A DNA stretch of 54,295 bases from Lachnospiraceae bacterium (GTDB lineage: Bacteria; Bacillota; Clostridia; Lachnospirales; Lachnospiraceae). The stretch spans positions 1 to 54,295 of the forward strand of contig JAEEJA010000002.1 of assembly GCA_016281605.1 (NCBI GenBank). Direction: 5' to 3'. Under the pieces are notes generated by a model, which had not been told where the DNA came from, did no database searches, and saw only the letters and a program-made list of their open reading frames with translations. This document shows positions 1 to 10,900 of this stretch, one piece after another. Position 1 is the first letter of the stretch; each line of letters begins with the position of its first letter. The position numbers were made by a program, and so were the translations under genes.

Positions 1-92
1 CTATTCACTTGTCAATCTTCTGTTTGCTTAAAGCGACTCAATTTCTTTCTCATCACTCAAGATGTTTTCCTTTAAGTGCGTCAGCGAGATAT

Positions 93-121
93 ATAATATC
101 ACCCTGCAACTACTTTGTCAA
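93..121 (-). promoter_or_regulatory. strong rRNA-type promoter pointing out of the window
   Basis: On the minus strand a perfect -35 TTGACA (116-121) and a -10 TATTAT (93-98) are separated by 17 bp. Transcription would start near 86 and run left out of the window through a leader at 1-85. The near-consensus boxes, no coding sequence in the leader and the co-directional orientation away from oriC fit an rRNA or tRNA operon just outside. The downstream gene is not visible, so that part is inference. Confidence 0.6.
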
Positions 122-170
122 CAACTTTTTTTATTTTTTTTTATGTAATTTTTCAAAATACTATAATATT

Positions 171-196
171 CGCAGTCGAGGCATCCCCCGACTGCG
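171..196. other. palindromic hairpin downstream of the large surface gene
   Basis: The arms CGCAGTCG (171-178) and CGACTGCG (189-196) form a perfect 8-bp stem around a C-rich 10-nt loop. It lies about 75 bp after the stop of the gene at 272-5542 and could end its transcript. No T-run follows directly on the minus strand, so intrinsic termination is uncertain. Confidence 0.45.
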
Positions 197-271
197 TTAA
201 TCATATGTATACCTATTATTTATGTTAGTGCTAATTACTTTGTTATGCTGTTATTCTATGATGTTCTTATT

Positions 272-3200
272 TTAGCGGTTCAGCCACATCTCACCCACCT
301 TAGCTGTCTCAGATACGTATCCTCCTGTAATCTCTGCTGATTCCTTTACACTACCATCTTCACGCTGGGCGAACATATTTATGCGATTGTTTTCTATATT
401 ATAATCAAGATCAAACTTAACCGCTCCGTCATTCATATCTACCGGAGTCTTGTTGTCTGCATATAATACATATTCCCATGCCCTTCTGTCATCGCCGAAC
501 ATAGAATCCACACCGGAATCCTTATTATATGGTACTCTGTCATACTGGGTAAAACATATCCTTGTAAGTGGGGATTTTAGATAATCCTTTGGCTGTGGAG
601 AAAGATTCTTTCTGGTATCTTTCCCTGCCTTATCGTTATACTTTTTCACTAACCATGGGGTTGTGTAATACATATATATAGAATTACCCTGAACTTCGGC
701 ATTTAAATTTAAGCCATCGCCATCATCAGAAGTTACAGGTGCATAGTACATCTGATTCTTTTCTGATGTAAAGCCTCCGGAGTGGTATGGCTCGCCTACG
801 GTGCATATTATATCATATACTGCGTCCTGAAGCTGATCGTCTCGCTCTTTCTCCCTGGCTGTATCTGATGACTTAGCCTTGATTGCTTTTTCATCCAGAC
901 TGTATCCTCTGTAACCGAAGAAGATGTACTTTCCACCATTTTTTCTGTCGTCTTTTTCGCTTTCCTCTTTTGTCAATGATGCGCCTTCATTTAAGTTTAT
1001 GTCGCAATATTCTGTACAACCAAGTTCTATAAGTGACATAAGTGCTTCCTTTTCAGTCGTTCCACTTGCTGTATATATCTTATTAAAATATGTATTTGAA
1101 TCCTTCTCATAGCTGGCATGGATGAATAATGGAAGCTCTGTATCACCATAAGGCTCAGCTTTTTCGGTTACTTTCTTCCTGCCGTCCTTACCTGTTTCTA
1201 CTTTGTCTTTCTTATCTATACATAAAACGGTAGCTTGTTTAGAGTTGAACACACTTTCATCTACTTCCAAGTCTGTGAATGGCAGTCCTGGTGCCACTCC
1301 TCTGTTAGTCGTATAGTATACAAAGAATTTTTCCTTTTTCCAATCATACTTTACTTCTTTTGGATCATTTGCATCACCTTTCTCGAGCTTCCTCATCTGT
1401 ATAGGTGTAGATACTGATGCACAATAATAATCTACTCCTCCTACCTGTATTCTTTCAGGTACTGTCTTAGCACTGGATTTGAAGAGGAGAATGCCCTTAA
1501 CAGCTTCATTAATATCATCTGTACGCTCTACGCTTAGGTAAGAAGCAGCACGATCCAGATAATTAGCATAAAAAGCTCCTCTTACGTGTGCTTTACTGTA
1601 AGATAATTCATACATCGGTGGTTCATATATCAGTCTGTCTTCATCGTATGGAACGGCAATATCGTATTGTCCTCCCCATGAATCGGTGAGATTATCACGA
1701 CTGGTTTTTCCTCCTATCTGGATGTCATACCATGCCCTACCTTTTACTAAGCCGACATTTACCGGAATTACTTCATCGGGAGTTGTGCCATTTGCCTGAT
1801 TAAGAGCATTGGCATCAACCTGCTTTCCAAATGCCTGCTGTGTAGCCTCATTCTCTTCCATACCTGTATCATCAAAGGAAGATGAACCTACAAATATCTT
1901 GGATATGTATTTTCTCTTTATGGCAGGCTTTCTGATATAGATATAACAAGGATCTCCTGCAGCATTTTTCTTTCCGTCATCATTAGTCCACTCCGGATAA
2001 GCTATATTAAAAGGCTCGGTCTCATGAGGCGCCTTCATTTCCTGAACAGAGTTGAATTCACCCTCGGCTGAGTTTCCTGCCAGAGTCTTTTCTTTACTTA
2101 CATCTGCAGTAATCACTCCGCCACTATTCTTTGCTTCATGCTTTCCTTTGGTTATTATGACATCGTTTAGTGTAAGCTTTTCTTCTCCATCCACTGGTCC
2201 GCTTACATACAGTCCGGAAGCTATGAAGGGCATATTCTTTTTTGAATATTTATACCCGCCCGGCTGATAAGATGTATATCCCTCAGGGATCTGCTCGTTG
2301 GTTCCTAAGAGTCCTGTCGGGAACATATAAGCATTCTCCGGTCCGATACCTCTGAGCACCCATTTGGCGCGGTTTCCGGTTCTCTGTGAAACGACAGTTA
2401 CCGAATCATAAGCAATAGTCTTTCCTGTGGTAGATGGTTTATTAACAGTATAAGGAAGATTGTGTGCATATATGGTGGTCTGGTAAGCCTTAATATCTGT
2501 TAGTGCTCTGTATGGATTATAACTCCATGAATATCCCAAATGAAGGTATTTCTGATTACTTTCTACTACATATCCCTTATAGTAGAATGATTGTGCCAGG
2601 TTATTGTCATCAAGCACTACTGTGTTGGGTGATTTTTCCATCCTTTCTACCAGCTGAGAAAACTTCGCTTCTGTCTCTCCTACCTTGGCAGCAGTTGATT
2701 CGGAATCTGAACCAAATGTAAAGAATAAGGCTGATAGGTACTTGGTTCCTGATGTATATTTTACTTCGGGTTCGTAATAAAGGTATCTCGCTTCATCGTT
2801 CCATGTATTATCCTTTTTTGTTCCGTAACATGTATAGCTATATCCGTAATTACCAAGTCTTCCGGCCTCTCCACTTTTAGTGTCAGAGTCTCTGGTGGAA
2901 GCAAAGTTGTAAGGCACTCCGCTAAATGTAGTGATGGGTACCCAGCCATCTTTGTCATACTTTCCGTCTGCATGGTTATCAACTGCATGGATTCCACCTA
3001 CCTTAATAGGCGTTCCTGCCTTTGGGTCCGTAGTGATCCACAGACCATCCAAATTATCCGGATATTCTTTATCTTCTGTCTTATTTTCAGCTTTATATCC
3101 CAGGTTTCCGGCACAACCGTACTTAACCTCTCCAAAGTTAACCTCCTTACTTGATTCAGGAGTATAAGTTGCCACACGGATATCACGAATTGCCTGTTTT

Positions 3201-5542
3201 GGATCCTTGGTAGTCTTAAATCCAAGATAGGTATAAGCCCACTCATCGTACCTAGAATAATCGTATCTTGCATTTCTTGCCAAATTGACATCCCAGAGCT
3301 TATATCCTTTGGCAGCAATCTTAGCCTTTGCGAGAGGCTCGGTGTCTGCAGATTTGACGATGATATCCTTATAGTACAATACGCTCTGATCTGAGTCTTT
3401 TATTCCTTCAGATCCTGTATTTGAGCTGGCATTCTTAACAGATTTTTCTGTGCGGTAGTGAATGTAAACACCGCCTACTTTATCCTTCTTCATCAAAGCA
3501 TTGCAGTTTCCTGGCATTAATTCTCCAAATTGCTTAACATTATCATAACCATTGATATCATTTCCGTCTCCGGTTGTAATCTTAAAAGGAGCAACGTCAT
3601 CAGTAACTACAATTGGTGATCCTGTGTTGGTATCTTTACTATAGAATATACAGTTCCAACCTCTGAATCCCCTTCGACCGTTAACATCACTTATACCTGC
3701 TTCACCATGATAACCATTATTCAAACAATAATCTTTAAAGGAGAGTGCCCCCATCTTGCCTTCAGCCACATCTTCTGACCCTGCGCCCTTGTAATATGAA
3801 AGATAATCTCCATCTTCTCCTTCTGTACGATCTGCAACATATTCAGGCGCATCTTCATAATCATAATCCTTATTTTCTTTTTTCCATTTCAGAATCATAC
3901 TGATCAGCCAGATTAAAAGCATTGCTACAAGCATTACTCCCATAGTAATCCATCCTATAGGACCACCTACTGCTGTTGCGCCAGCTACAATCTTTCCTGC
4001 AATAGCCGCGATACTGGTGGCTGCACAGGATAGTCCACAAGCAGATGCAATCGCACATATGGCCGCGGGTATCAATGCCAAAACCTTCGCTACGATAGCG
4101 AACTTTGCAATCATAAGGATACAAGATACGATACCAAGCGCCATATTCACCCATTTCATAACCTCATTTGCCTTGTCTTCCCACACAGAATAGTCCCGAT
4201 TGTCAATCAGTTGCTGTGCTGCATTCATCCTGACTGCATCAGAGGTATATGCAACCTTCTTACCTTTGATTTCTTCATTTTTATTCATCCAGACAGAATA
4301 ACAATCTGTACCCATAATATCTTCTATGTGATCAGCTGCTTCTTCTATCTTTTCATCCACGGTCTTATCTTTTTCGTTCTCTCCGGCTGTCTGGATCAAT
4401 GCAGGAAGTCCGGACATGCCTGCCATACGGCGTTCTCCATAAGACATGGAATCGATAACCGGATAAAGCTTCGTAAGATCCACCTCAGCACTGGTCTCAT
4501 TTCCCAATGCAAGGAGATATTCTGCCAGGCTGTCATTTCCATCGGCTTCATACTGATCAAGCTCCTCGTATATGGTGAGGTATAATATACCCTGTTCATT
4601 CTCTGACAGATCTTCCTTTTCCTCTACCACTTCTTCTTCTGATTCTCCCTTTAAGCCCTCGAGTTCCTCCGCATATTCAGTCTCGTCAAAGGTTGCGCTG
4701 GCATTTTCATATGCAGTTGCAAATTCCTGAAGCTTTTTATGAAAAGCTTTTGCATCATCACCATATTCCTGGTAAAGCTCATCGAATTCATCTTCTGTTG
4801 TAGCTTCTTCTATGTCTTCCCAGACTCCGCTGTCAGCTACAGCTGCTGCCCATGATACAGATACCTTATCTCCCTTTTTTGCATCATATTCGTTCTCATA
4901 TGCAGCCATACCTGTTGTAAGATAACCAAGTATGGTACTGGTAGTACCCGAGCTGGATCTGGTGACTATCTTTGCATAAAAGTCCCAATTCGCATCGCCA
5001 TCCACTATATAATCACCTAGCTTTTTATCTGCCTCGGGAACATTGATGAGATTCAGCCCATTATATGCCTGCTTGGCTTTTGGCGACCCTGCATGATAAT
5101 TAGCTGTAAATTCAAGTGCTGCCGCTTCTATGGTGTCTATGACTGATGCGTTGCTGTTTTCATACTCTTCCTGAAGCTTTTCATAATCCTTCATCTCATA
5201 GCCTGCATCCATGGAAAGCAAACGGATAGAGCAAATTGCATCCTTCTTATCTTCAGTTTCCTTATAGCCTAGAACTACGTGATTTCTTTCGGTTCCTTCA
5301 TTCAAGTCTCCATCTACAGGGATAAAACCACTTTCCTTACATTTCTTAACAGCATCCTCAAGATTGTCAAGAGCATAGAACAGACGAATATCAGAAACAT
5401 ATGTGGTTTTCGCCTCCTCTACTGTCTCTGCCACTATAGGACCGAAATCACTGAGAGGATCTGCTATAAATAGGCAACAAACTAAAAGTATACATATCAG
5501 ATTTCGAATCAGTCTGGCTTTTTTATTTTTTTTCCAAATCAT
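272..5542 (-). CDS. giant secreted surface protein with repeated 'LGY..T.DP..AI.DI' modules and an internal hydrophobic core
   Basis: 1756 aa. A basic N-terminus and hydrophobic stretch (about residues 10-27) form an export signal. Residues ~45-125 hold a module (ending LGYKETEDKKDAI) shared with the 840-aa protein at 11971-14493. A helical acidic region follows, then a strongly hydrophobic Ala/Gly/Ile-rich stretch at about 465-550 that looks membrane-inserting. The remaining ~1200 residues carry diverged beta-rich units with the same signature, clearest near 777 (YLGFKTTKDPKQAIRDI), 1010 (LGYSWSYNPYRALTDI), 1345 and 1500-1550. The signature resembles MABP-type beta-prism repeats, which is inference. 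There is no LPXTG or C-terminal anchor. The start has GGAGG six bases upstream, and the ATG overlaps the stop of the upstream gene as ATGA, so translation is probably coupled. Function unknown: an adhesin, host-interaction or pore-forming surface protein are all possible. Confidence 0.8.
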   Translation of the reverse strand: MIWKKNKKARLIRNLICILLVCCLFIADPLSDFGPIVAETVEEAKTTYVSDIRLFYALDNLEDAVKKCKESGFIPVDGDLNEGTERNHVVLGYKETEDKKDAICSIRLLSMDAGYEMKDYEKLQEEYENSNASVIDTIEAAALEFTANYHAGSPKAKQAYNGLNLINVPEADKKLGDYIVDGDANWDFYAKIVTRSSSGTTSTILGYLTTGMAAYENEYDAKKGDKVSVSWAAAVADSGVWEDIEEATTEDEFDELYQEYGDDAKAFHKKLQEFATAYENASATFDETEYAEELEGLKGESEEEVVEEKEDLSENEQGILYLTIYEELDQYEADGNDSLAEYLLALGNETSAEVDLTKLYPVIDSMSYGERRMAGMSGLPALIQTAGENEKDKTVDEKIEEAADHIEDIMGTDCYSVWMNKNEEIKGKKVAYTSDAVRMNAAQQLIDNRDYSVWEDKANEVMKWVNMALGIVSCILMIAKFAIVAKVLALIPAAICAIASACGLSCAATSIAAIAGKIVAGATAVGGPIGWITMGVMLVAMLLIWLISMILKWKKENKDYDYEDAPEYVADRTEGEDGDYLSYYKGAGSEDVAEGKMGALSFKDYCLNNGYHGEAGISDVNGRRGFRGWNCIFYSKDTNTGSPIVVTDDVAPFKITTGDGNDINGYDNVKQFGELMPGNCNALMKKDKVGGVYIHYRTEKSVKNASSNTGSEGIKDSDQSVLYYKDIIVKSADTEPLAKAKIAAKGYKLWDVNLARNARYDYSRYDEWAYTYLGFKTTKDPKQAIRDIRVATYTPESSKEVNFGEVKYGCAGNLGYKAENKTEDKEYPDNLDGLWITTDPKAGTPIKVGGIHAVDNHADGKYDKDGWVPITTFSGVPYNFASTRDSDTKSGEAGRLGNYGYSYTCYGTKKDNTWNDEARYLYYEPEVKYTSGTKYLSALFFTFGSDSESTAAKVGETEAKFSQLVERMEKSPNTVVLDDNNLAQSFYYKGYVVESNQKYLHLGYSWSYNPYRALTDIKAYQTTIYAHNLPYTVNKPSTTGKTIAYDSVTVVSQRTGNRAKWVLRGIGPENAYMFPTGLLGTNEQIPEGYTSYQPGGYKYSKKNMPFIASGLYVSGPVDGEEKLTLNDVIITKGKHEAKNSGGVITADVSKEKTLAGNSAEGEFNSVQEMKAPHETEPFNIAYPEWTNDDGKKNAAGDPCYIYIRKPAIKRKYISKIFVGSSSFDDTGMEENEATQQAFGKQVDANALNQANGTTPDEVIPVNVGLVKGRAWYDIQIGGKTSRDNLTDSWGGQYDIAVPYDEDRLIYEPPMYELSYSKAHVRGAFYANYLDRAASYLSVERTDDINEAVKGILLFKSSAKTVPERIQVGGVDYYCASVSTPIQMRKLEKGDANDPKEVKYDWKKEKFFVYYTTNRGVAPGLPFTDLEVDESVFNSKQATVLCIDKKDKVETGKDGRKKVTEKAEPYGDTELPLFIHASYEKDSNTYFNKIYTASGTTEKEALMSLIELGCTEYCDINLNEGASLTKEESEKDDRKNGGKYIFFGYRGYSLDEKAIKAKSSDTAREKERDDQLQDAVYDIICTVGEPYHSGGFTSEKNQMYYAPVTSDDGDGLNLNAEVQGNSIYMYYTTPWLVKKYNDKAGKDTRKNLSPQPKDYLKSPLTRICFTQYDRVPYNKDSGVDSMFGDDRRAWEYVLYADNKTPVDMNDGAVKFDLDYNIENNRINMFAQREDGSVKESAEITGGYVSETAKVGEMWLNR

Positions 5543-7917
5543 AAGCTACCTCCTTCATCCAATCCGTTTCTGTCCTTTTTATACTTTATTATTATTAGAA
5601 TTATCATAATAATTAGCGACGCTGCGCCAATTAGGAAGATACTCATCCAACGGCCATTACCAAATATTGATGACGTTACTGACATCTTTACCTTGACTTC
5701 TTTAGTATTCTTTGAGGCTATATCTCCTACATTACTATGAAAATATTTCATTTCATAGGTAGATATATTTTTAGAAAGAAGCATGCTTTTGCTATTGGTG
5801 GACCCTATACCGATCCATGATCCTCTGACAAGTCCTCCGCTGTTAACATATGCGGTGGTCGAAGTGCCATCCTCTAAGCATAGATCCTTGCAGGCTGCAT
5901 CCTCCTTACATGTATTATCCTTAATTATTACAACACCTTTTAAGCTTATATCGTATCTAGAATCAACAAATACTCCGCCACCGTACTCTCCGGATGTATT
6001 TTCAGTTATTTCCACATTAGAAAGCACCATTCCGTCGTCAAATACAACGATTGCTCCTCCGTCTTCATCTGCTTTATTGCCCTTAAATACGCACCTGTCA
6101 AACAATATAGCTCCTGTGTGCTGTGGGTTATCCCTCATGAAAAAAGCTCCACCATCTTTTTTTGATTCATTATTAACAAATGTGCACCCAATAGCTGTAA
6201 ATAATGTTCCGTCATATTTCTTATAATCAAGGTCAATATAGATTGCTCCGCCCCTCTTTATGGCCTGATTTCCTGAGAAGAGCATGTTCTTTAATATAAC
6301 TTCCCCCCTTTGGCAGTATATCGCTCCTCCATCATCCTCTGAGTAGCAGTTATCTATCTTAGCGTTACTTAAATCCAGGATTCCGTCGCCAAAGAATATT
6401 CCACCACCGTAACACTTATCGGCTGAATCTATGGTCTTACAATTATTTATCCTACCTCCGGTCATCTTAAAACTTGTTCTCTTGCTTCCGGTACTTACAT
6501 ATACACCACCGCCATCCTCATCCGAGATACAATCATAGATTGTTCCACCTTCCATGATAAGATGACCTTCTTCCTGAATCGTAATACCTCCTCCGGCATT
6601 AGAGCTTGCACCGCCTGTTATGACTCCGCCCTTTATACCGTCATATCCCATTTTTTTAGGATTGGAATCTCTGATGGTAAGAGTTGCACCCTTCTGAATG
6701 TTAAATACTCCGCCATCCTTCTCGGTTTCATGATCCCTTTCACGCTTGATATAATGACCGTTTAGATCAATGATCACTTGCTTATTTTCCGGGATCTCGA
6801 TTTGCTCATCCGATGTATAATTACCTCCCATAATGACAACCTTTTCGTCACCCGATTCATTCACCGCATCTGAAAGAGCCTCGATAAATGAATCTTTTTG
6901 TACGGAAGACTTAAGTCTATCTCCTACATAAATTTCTACGACTGACTTTGTATTATCATGAAGCGCTTTAGATTCCTTTACTATGGTCACTTCTGAATTT
7001 TTGTTATCATCACTTACCTCATAATCTGCACCATTATAAAAGAAATATATGCTTCCTTCCTCCTGATTGCATTGACCGTATCCGTCTGTTATTACCTTGG
7101 TCATCACTTCTAAATTAATACCTATCCTGGAGCCCTCATCAAAACCTTCACAGTACTTTGTTTTGCCATTTTTTTGATTGATGGTCCAAAATCTTAATTT
7201 TTCCATATCAGCAGGCATATAAAGGTCGTTATAATTCTCATCATCTCCACCTGTATAATTATTCTTGATCTTTGTAAGACCCCCTAAGAATGTAATGGCT
7301 GACTTTCCTCCATATATGCCGCCACCTTGATTAGTAACATCATTTTCAATTATTGAACAATCTCCAAGATAAAGTTCACAACCAATACCCAGATATATAC
7401 CACCACCATTATTTGCATGATTATTTTTAATCCTTACGCCGCCTGTCACTGTTACCACTGAACCATCCTCACAACGAATGCCTCCTCCTTCGGAATAAGA
7501 GCCTCCGGTAATAAGTCCTTCTTTCCCGGTAGTATCGGTAATGGTAAGCTTTCCGCCTTCCTTTACTGCAATGACATATCCATCATCTGTTGGTTCACTG
7601 CCATAGAGTCCCCTGTCTATAGTAAAACCTGCCAGATCAAGAACAATACTCTTTCCATTCTCTATGATTATGGTGTCCATGCCTTCCTCCGGTGTAATAT
7701 CCGCAGTTAGCTTTATAACCGTATCTGAATCTTCCTCAATATCATTCAAAGTAGCAATCAACTCCTCCCAGGAACCTATCTCTACATCTGCTTCATATTC
7801 ATCCGCAGAAGTAACGTTATATGCCACCAATGATATTGCAAAAACAACCAATATGAACATAAAAATACTCACCAACGGTTTTGGAGTTTTGATATATTTA
7901 ATTCCATTCATAGGCAT
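5539..7917 (-). CDS. membrane-anchored beta-helix (Pmp-like) surface protein
   Basis: 792 aa. The N-terminus has one hydrophobic segment (about residues 15-35) acting as signal or anchor. Residues ~45-120 begin with a beta-strand region, then come many short repeats of the form 'GG.I....' / 'I..N.A..GGGIY' with Gly-rich turns to about residue 700, the pattern of right-handed parallel beta-helix proteins such as chlamydial Pmp-like adhesins. A single transmembrane helix near 755-775 and a short basic tail (KYKKDR) place the body outside the cell. I chose the ATG at 7917 because GGAGG lies five bases upstream; a TTG at 7929 would run through that site. It is the middle gene of 7972-11592 > this > 272-5542: 54 bp to the first, 4-bp overlap with the last. 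The ligand is not evident. Confidence 0.8.
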   Translation of the reverse strand: MPMNGIKYIKTPKPLVSIFMFILVVFAISLVAYNVTSADEYEADVEIGSWEELIATLNDIEEDSDTVIKLTADITPEEGMDTIIIENGKSIVLDLAGFTIDRGLYGSEPTDDGYVIAVKEGGKLTITDTTGKEGLITGGSYSEGGGIRCEDGSVVTVTGGVRIKNNHANNGGGIYLGIGCELYLGDCSIIENDVTNQGGGIYGGKSAITFLGGLTKIKNNYTGGDDENYNDLYMPADMEKLRFWTINQKNGKTKYCEGFDEGSRIGINLEVMTKVITDGYGQCNQEEGSIYFFYNGADYEVSDDNKNSEVTIVKESKALHDNTKSVVEIYVGDRLKSSVQKDSFIEALSDAVNESGDEKVVIMGGNYTSDEQIEIPENKQVIIDLNGHYIKRERDHETEKDGGVFNIQKGATLTIRDSNPKKMGYDGIKGGVITGGASSNAGGGITIQEEGHLIMEGGTIYDCISDEDGGGVYVSTGSKRTSFKMTGGRINNCKTIDSADKCYGGGIFFGDGILDLSNAKIDNCYSEDDGGAIYCQRGEVILKNMLFSGNQAIKRGGAIYIDLDYKKYDGTLFTAIGCTFVNNESKKDGGAFFMRDNPQHTGAILFDRCVFKGNKADEDGGAIVVFDDGMVLSNVEITENTSGEYGGGVFVDSRYDISLKGVVIIKDNTCKEDAACKDLCLEDGTSTTAYVNSGGLVRGSWIGIGSTNSKSMLLSKNISTYEMKYFHSNVGDIASKNTKEVKVKMSVTSSIFGNGRWMSIFLIGAASLIIMIILIIIKYKKDRNGLDEGGSL

Positions 7918-7971
7918 TTTTTCCTCCAATACTTATATTATCTGATATATAAATATGCTACTACTCGTTCA

Positions 7972-10900
7972 TCATATTTTCATTTTATCAGATGTTTTCT
8001 TTCTTTTTCTCCTGAAATAATAAATGCTCATGTATATACCCAGCATTGCAAATAATATCAGTCCTATCTTTATTCCCATACTTCCTTCCGAGAATATAGA
8101 GGCGCTTACAAGCTTTCCTTCTGAGTTCTTCCATTGGGCATACAAGGTGATGGTTTTCCTATGTTCGGATATAAGATTCATTACTATTTCTCTATCCTTA
8201 AAAGCTGTTCCGGAACCATCCTTTTTGGTGTTCCAGCCTGAGAAAGTATAACCTTTATTACTCTTATATACATTTACAGGAAGAGCCACTTTATCGTCAT
8301 ATAGTACATCGAATTTTTTCATACTTCCTGATACCTGTTTTTCCTTGTTGTCATTGGAAGCATTATTATTAAATGCAATATAGTACTTGATTGGAGACGT
8401 CGTAAATGTAATCTCCACATTCTCTTTCGAAAATGTAAAGGAATATTCCCCATTCGCTGTTGATTGAAATCCACACTGACCTTTTACCTCAGTGTCGGTT
8501 ATTCTATATCCTTTATCTGGTGTAATCTCGGATATCTTCAAGTTATCATTCTGATAACCTTGTTTCTCAAATAGTACTTTTTCTCCCAGCTTCACCGTAA
8601 GCGTCAATGGAACTTTAAATCGCACTGAGATCGGTACTTCAATCCACGGATATACATTGCTTCCCGATTTAAACTTGAGCTTATATACGCTATTATGACA
8701 ATCATTCTTTTTGCTATCGAACTTCCACTTCTGACCATAGCTATCCAGGCATTTATACGTATCCTGCTTTGGAAAAGAAACACTTTCCATCTTGTAATTA
8801 TTATCTCCGGATGCTCTGAATCTTACACCGTACTGATCCACACAGGTGACAGACACTTCCTTAGAACTTTCATCGAGAAGTTCAATTTCTCTTTTCTGAT
8901 TTATCTCTATATCTTTAGGATAAGGATACTTATCACCGTCTATATCTATCCAGTTGTTCGCCTGTCCTTTTTTTGCTGTATTACCCCACAAATCTCTGTA
9001 TATATAGTATGACTTTATCTTAACTTCATTTACCCAGATGCTAACTTGAGCTCCCCAGGTTCTGTGTATCAATCCCCCTCCAAAGTTTGCATATACATTG
9101 ACGGTATATAGAAAATCTTCTCCGCAGTCCCATGATGAATCATATACATCATCACCTTCATCGAGAGAACCCTTGATATCTCCGGTACTATGTTTACAAA
9201 ATAATCTTCCTACTCCGTGGTCTTTCCTGCACCATATCTCAACGTGTGCATCATCCCAGTCATCCGCATCATTCTTTACTTCTACACGTACTCTTACCTT
9301 GTAACCGGAAGCCGAAGGCTGAAGTTTCTTTACGACCAATACTTCCGGCTGCTTACTGTCGTTACTTACCTTATGATCAGATCCGTTATATACAAAGTAT
9401 GTATCCGGGGACTTCTGATTGTAGTCCTTATAATTTCTGGTAGCAGTTCTCTTGTCAAACGAGTCCCTGTAATTCAAACCGATGAGTGAATCATTCTCAA
9501 ATTTACCATTGATCAAAATCTCTCTATATACAGCAAATTCTACATCACTCTCGGATACCTTATCACTGCTGTTTTCCTTTAATAACTGCCGATTCATAAA
9601 TATGACGGTTTTTCCTCCGCCAAGAACAAGTTTAGCATTGGTAGAGCTATCTGCCATCCATATACCAGCACCACCTTTGCCATAACAGGCATTTTCCTGA
9701 ATAGCTGTATCCGTGACAGTAAGCTTCATCTTCTTGTTACCGAAGTCAGAGTAGATTCCTCCTCCCACGTTTTGGCTGGTATTTAATCTTATCTCGCTAT
9801 TCTTTATCGTAAGAGGGGAGATGGTTACAATTCCACCACCAACGTCGGCACTCTGATTTCCTTTTATGGTAACATTCGTAAAAATCACTTCTTTAAGATC
9901 CCAACCGACATAGATGCCTCCGCCTCCTTCTGATGCGTAATTATCGGAAATCAGGATATTAGAAATCTCATCATCCTTTTTTTCATTTCCTGCAGGCACA
10001 ATATAAATTCCACCGCCAATTTTGGCATTATTTTGTGTAATTTTATTTTTTCCAATATATATAGTCTTTGAGCTGTCCGATCTGGTCGCAGCGAAGATTC
10101 CGCCACCGGCTTCTGATGAAGAATTATTCGATATGGTGCAATCCTCCATGGTCATATCAGTTTTATTGCTTATACCACCACCATTGCTATTTGCCATATT
10201 TGAAAAAATTGTGGAATTAGTGAGAGTTGCTTTCCCATTACTAAATATTCCTGCGCCTTCGCCCTTTGCTTGATTTCCTTTTATTTCAGTGTTTTCTATA
10301 TTGATTGTTCCGGTATTTGAGATACCGCCACCATTGTTATCATAATTTGATGAGATAAGACAATCCTTAAGCACACATTTGGCACCACCTGCTATATGGA
10401 GACCGCCTCCATAGGCGGCGTCTTTACCGTCATTTTCCTTATAGATTAGATTGTTCTCTGCTACCGTCACACCTGTAAGCTCTGCAGTGCCTCCATTTCC
10501 TACGAAGATACCACCACCATTTGGAGCATTGTTCATTGTAATATTGCCACCTGTCATTATGAGGGTGCTGCCTTTATCGGAAACACATATACCTCCACCA
10601 AGACTCGCATTGCCACCACAGATTTCACCAGACTTATCCTTACTTGAATCCTTAATAATTAGTTTGGAGTTAGCATGCACCCATATCACGCTACCCACTT
10701 TTTCCATATTATCAGTTTTTCCTGCAGATCTATCCAAAGCAAATCCATTCAGATCTATGGTATGCTCCTTTCCGTCACCTATAACAAGAGTCTTAGAAAG
10801 CATGATATTGCCATGAAGAACAATTGTAGAGTCCCATTCCATCAATGCAAGAAGCACCTGTTCCGTAAGAACATGTCCCTTTCCATATATAGTCTCTATA

